Origin: Pseudomonas asiatica
GTDB taxonomy: Bacteria > Pseudomonadota > Gammaproteobacteria > Pseudomonadales > Pseudomonadaceae
Assembly (NCBI RefSeq): GCF_040214835.1
Contig: NZ_CP157874.1
Span: 3,104,001 to 3,168,000 of the forward strand
DNA: 64,000 nucleotides
Reading direction: 5' to 3'
Numbering within the stretch: the first letter of the stretch is position 1; every line of letters starts with the position of its first letter. Positions 61,189 through 64,000 of this stretch are shown here, one piece after another. The notes under the pieces were generated by a model. It worked only from the letters and a program-made list of their open reading frames with translations. It searched no databases and was not told the DNA's origin. Made by a program: the position numbers and the translations under genes.

Positions 61189-61381
61189 GTTCAGCTCCCT
61201 GGGTAAACGACCTGTAAAACTACAAGAAGTGGCCCACAAGAAAAAGCCTGAAATTTGGACAACCCCGCGTTCGGCTGCTTGTATCTATCCAGTACAAACG
61301 GCGACAAGTCGTACAACTTCGTCCAGGGAATCGAACGAGGATATAGACGATGGCCCACCCCTTCCTGCCGGTGACCGGCAC

Positions 61382-63556
61382 ATGAGCCTGGCATTCATCG
61401 ATTTTCTCACCTATGTGCTGTTCGGCCTGAAGATCCTCGCGATCGTCCTGGCCACGCTGATGTTCCTGCTGGGCCTGGATGACCTGTTCATCGACCTTTG
61501 CTACTGGGGCCGCAAGCTGATCCGGCGGTTTCGCATCTACGACAAGTACGAAAAAGCCGACGAAAAACGCCTGTTCGAGGTACCAGAAAAGCCCCTGGCC
61601 ATCATGGTCCCGGCCTGGAACGAAGTGGGCGTGGTCGGCGAGATGGCGCGCCTGGCAGCCTCGACCATCGACTACGAGAACTACCAGATCTTCGTCGGCA
61701 CCTACCCCAACGACCCGCAAACCCAGGCCGACGTCGACGTGGTGTGCCTGCACTACCCCAACGTGCACAAGGTGGTCTGCGCTCGCCCCGGCCCCACCAG
61801 CAAGGCCGACTGCCTGAACAACATCATCGACGCGCTGCTGCGCTTCCAGCAGGACGCCGGCATCCAGTTCGCCGGCTTCATCCTGCACGACGCCGAAGAC
61901 GTGATCTCGCCCATGGAGCTGCGCCTGTTCAACTACCTGCTGCCGAACAAGGACATGATCCAGATCCCGGTGTACCCCTACGCACCGGAATGGAAAGGCT
62001 TCACCGCCGGCCACTATGTCGACGAGTTCGCCGAAAACCACGGCAAGGACGTGATCGTGCGCGAGGCCCTGACCGGCCAGGTGCCCAGCGCCGGGGTCGG
62101 CACCTGCTTCAGCCGCCGCGCCATCAGTGCGCTGCTCGAGGACGGCGATGGCATCGCCTTCGACGTACAGAGCCTCACCGAAGACTACGACATCGGCTTC
62201 CGCCTGAAGCAGAAGGGCATGAAGTGCATTTTCGCCCGCTACTCCATCACCGACCCGACGCTGACCCTGAAGCAGGAATGGCGCCCGGGCATGAGCCGCG
62301 AATTCTCCCAGGTGATCTGCGTGCGCGAGCACTTCCCGCGCGACTGGCAGCATGCCATCCGGCAGAAGTCGCGGTGGATCGTCGGCATCGTGTTCCAGGG
62401 CACCAGCAACCTCGGCTGGAGCCGCAAGGGCGCGCTCAACTACTTCCTCTGGCGTGACCGCCGCGGCCTGTTCGCCTACCTGCTGAGTTTCCTGGTCAAC
62501 CTGTTGCTGCTGGTGTTGCTGGCCATGTGGCTGGTCACGGTGATTGCGCCGGAGTCGTGGCGCTTCATGTCGATCCTCAGCGACAGCTGGCTGCTGACCA
62601 CCTTGCTGTGGCTGAACGGGCTGATGCTGTTCAACCGCCTGTTCCAGCGCGCCTGGTTCGTCACCCGCTTCTATGGCATCGGCGAAGGGCTGCTGTCGGC
62701 ACCGCGGATGATGTGGAGCAACTTCGTCAACTTCTTCGCCAACCTGCGCGCCCTGCGTCAGGTGATGGAAATGGGTGACTCGCGGCGCGTGGCCTGGGAC
62801 AAGACCACTCACGAATTCCCCGCCATCGCCGCCCCCGCCCGCACGCCGCTGGGCCAACGCCTGGTGGCCAAGGGCCTGATCAGCGACGAACAGCTGCAAC
62901 AGGCGATCACCAGCCCGGTACGCCGGCGCCTGGGCCGCGAGCTGCTGCTGCGCGGCTGGCTGAACAGCGAACAGCTGGTCGCGACCCTGGCCGAGCAGAT
63001 GGACCTGCCCTGGGCACCGCTCAACCCGTTCAAGCTCGACCCGCAGCTGATCGCCAAACTGCCGCGCAAGCTGGCGACGCACTATGGCGTACTGCCGGTG
63101 GCCGAAGACGGCGACACGCTGGTGCTGGCCAGCGAAAGCCCGGTCAGCCAGGTATCGCTGGGGGTAATCAGCCGCCACCTGAAGCGCCCGGTCAGCGCCC
63201 GCCTGGCGCCCCAGGGCCGGGTGACCCTGGGCCTGCGCTACCACTACCCAAGCCCCTGGCAGAAGCCGGAAACCCGCGACATGCTGGCCATCCTCGAGCG
63301 CCACCAGGACGACGAAGTGCTGCTGGAACAGGTCAGCCACCACCAGGTGATGCTCGGCGCCCTGCTACAGGTGCGCGGCATGGTCCCGGTCACTTTGTTC
63401 AACCAGGCGCTGATCGACTTCGACCCGGAACACCAGAGCCTCGGCGAGCACCTGATTGCCCGCGGCATCATCACCGAGCAGGTGCTGCAGCAGGCCCTGA
63501 TCGAACAGGCCAGCGAACAGCAGGCCGCCTTTGACCTGACCCGGGAGGTGGCATGA
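61382..63556 (+). CDS. nfrB: NfrB-like glycosyltransferase with MshEN c-di-GMP domain
   Basis: A 724-residue membrane glycosyltransferase starting at ATG 61382. TM1 is about 8-35. The GT2 domain (about 70-340) has VPAWNEVGVVGEMARLA, HDAEDVISPMELR, the TED triad (266-268) and QKSRW (328-332). Two or three more helices follow (about 360-460). The C-terminal MshEN-like part has motif copies at about 490, 516-539 (RLGRELLLRGWLNSEQLVAT and LAEQ, an exact fit to the c-di-GMP motif) and 686-709. E. coli NfrB with NfrA makes and exports an N-acetylmannosamine polymer under c-di-GMP control, and serves phage N4 entry. The stop overlaps nfrA (ATGA). Confidence 0.9.
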   Translation: MSLAFIDFLTYVLFGLKILAIVLATLMFLLGLDDLFIDLCYWGRKLIRRFRIYDKYEKADEKRLFEVPEKPLAIMVPAWNEVGVVGEMARLAASTIDYENYQIFVGTYPNDPQTQADVDVVCLHYPNVHKVVCARPGPTSKADCLNNIIDALLRFQQDAGIQFAGFILHDAEDVISPMELRLFNYLLPNKDMIQIPVYPYAPEWKGFTAGHYVDEFAENHGKDVIVREALTGQVPSAGVGTCFSRRAISALLEDGDGIAFDVQSLTEDYDIGFRLKQKGMKCIFARYSITDPTLTLKQEWRPGMSREFSQVICVREHFPRDWQHAIRQKSRWIVGIVFQGTSNLGWSRKGALNYFLWRDRRGLFAYLLSFLVNLLLLVLLAMWLVTVIAPESWRFMSILSDSWLLTTLLWLNGLMLFNRLFQRAWFVTRFYGIGEGLLSAPRMMWSNFVNFFANLRALRQVMEMGDSRRVAWDKTTHEFPAIAAPARTPLGQRLVAKGLISDEQLQQAITSPVRRRLGRELLLRGWLNSEQLVATLAEQMDLPWAPLNPFKLDPQLIAKLPRKLATHYGVLPVAEDGDTLVLASESPVSQVSLGVISRHLKRPVSARLAPQGRVTLGLRYHYPSPWQKPETRDMLAILERHQDDEVLLEQVSHHQVMLGALLQVRGMVPVTLFNQALIDFDPEHQSLGEHLIARGIITEQVLQQALIEQASEQQAAFDLTREVA

Positions 63557-64000
63557 AGCCGCGCTTTTCCCTCACCTTCACTGGCTTGTTGCTGTGCTCC
63601 GCCGCCCTGCCCTGCGCCGCTTCGGCGCCGATGACCGACTTTCAGCGGTTCACCAGCTACCCGTTCATGGAGCGCAGCTACCGCGAAGCGAAGAAGGACA
63701 ACTGGCCCGAGGTCGAACGCCTGACCCGCCACGTGCTGGGCCGGGTGCCGAACAACGACGAAGCCCGTGCGCTGCTGGTCGAGGCCCTGGCTCACCAGCG
63801 CCGCTACAAGGAGGCCGAGGCCCTTGCCGAACAGTTGGGCGACAGCCCCGAATACGCCAACGCCCTGCTTGAACTGCGCCTGACCTGGATCGAACAAGAC
63901 CCGCCGCCGGCCAGCCAGGTGGAACAGTGGCTGGCCAGCAGCGACGGCACCCACCGGGTGCGCCTGTGGCAGGCCTATAGCCTGAGCCTGGCCAAATTCG
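63553..64000 (+). CDS. nfrA: NfrA-like outer-membrane protein, N-terminal part
   Basis: The first 149 codons of a gene that continues past the window end. A signal peptide (MKPRFSLTFTGLLLCSAALP, cut near CAASA) precedes TDFQRFTSYPFMERSYREAK, close to the start of E. coli NfrA, and TPR-type helices (WPEVERLTRHVLGRVPNNDE, ALLVEALAHQRRYKEAEALA). It overlaps nfrB by four bases, so the two are made together. In E. coli NfrA carries TPRs and a beta-barrel and exports the polymer made by NfrB. Identification as nfrA rests mainly on context. Confidence 0.8.
   Translation, partial: MKPRFSLTFTGLLLCSAALPCAASAPMTDFQRFTSYPFMERSYREAKKDNWPEVERLTRHVLGRVPNNDEARALLVEALAHQRRYKEAEALAEQLGDSPEYANALLELRLTWIEQDPPPASQVEQWLASSDGTHRVRLWQAYSLSLAKF

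Noticed and set aside
61220..63343. Long minus-strand open frame (707 codons) opposite nfrB
   Set aside because: The nfrB frame has clear GT2 and MshEN motifs; the antisense frame has none and only low-complexity composition.

Overview
The window looks like a chromosomal segment of a Pseudomonas of the P. putida group. The reasons are the high GC content, Pseudomonas-type gene families throughout, and many copies of the short palindromic REP/BIME element (core TGTAGGAGCGGCC next to TGTCGCGA) that is typical of that group. From memory, the order gnt genes, two-component genes, gspG/gspF, mexEF-oprN, hpd, ilvA and nfrB/nfrA resembles the region around PP_3405-PP_3448 of P. putida KT2440. No tRNA, rRNA, insertion sequence, prophage or CRISPR array was seen.

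Layout. 1-4.7 kb: a DUF1652 protein, an AlkA-type DNA glycosylase, pirin, an alpha/beta hydrolase, a LysE exporter and a GNAT acetyltransferase. 4.7-7.6 kb: a cobalamin riboswitch followed by cbtB-cbtA-cobE-cobM (cobalt entry and corrin ring methylation) and a DUF1272 protein. 7.7-13 kb: a LuxR-type response regulator with a BvgS/EvgS-like sensor, then a convergent soluble double-PAS chemotaxis-type transducer. 13-16.3 kb: gluconate use (gntR, gntK, gntT) with two matching candidate operators. 16.4-24.3 kb: a sigma-54 response regulator, two colinear paralogous sensor kinases, a lytic transglycosylase and an orphan gspG-gspF pair. Matching GC-rich palindromes and sigma-54-like promoters suggest these form one small regulon. 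24.2-29 kb: an organosulfur module (flavin monooxygenase, sulfonate-type binding protein, thiol dioxygenase, four-domain rhodanese). 29-35.2 kb: a MexEF-OprN-type efflux operon. 35.8-36.4 kb: a RelE-type toxin/XRE antitoxin pair in lower-GC DNA. 36.8-43.5 kb: a HEAT/TPR membrane protein, two convergent hybrid kinases, a DJ-1/PfpI protein and a CSS domain protein without an output domain. 43.5-50.8 kb: hpd, a CSS-EAL phosphodiesterase, RarD, a TerC-CBS-CorC membrane protein, a LysE exporter and an AraC regulator. 50.9-58.4 kb: a 1275-residue LRR toxin-like protein, a GapN-type dehydrogenase, a VOC protein and an unknown protein with a Cys/His cluster. 58.4-59 kb: a dense REP cluster with a tandem duplication. 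59-64 kb: ilvA with an isoleucine-rich leader peptide and attenuator, a PACE efflux protein, and nfrB-nfrA running off the end.

The strongest leads are: (1) the two-sensor sigma-54 system that seems to control itself and a minimal transglycosylase/pseudopilin set through shared palindromes; (2) a probably leaderless, Ile-rich leader peptide and attenuator in front of ilvA; (3) a four-domain rhodanese in which Cys-bearing and Cys-less domains alternate, coupled to a thiol dioxygenase; (4) a stand-alone CSS sensor next to a complete CSS-EAL protein; (5) a tandem duplication carrying the tail of an unknown gene plus a REP pair, and a 146-base composite REP element present at two sites 42 kb apart. 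All functional statements rest on sequence motifs and family knowledge; no database search was possible.
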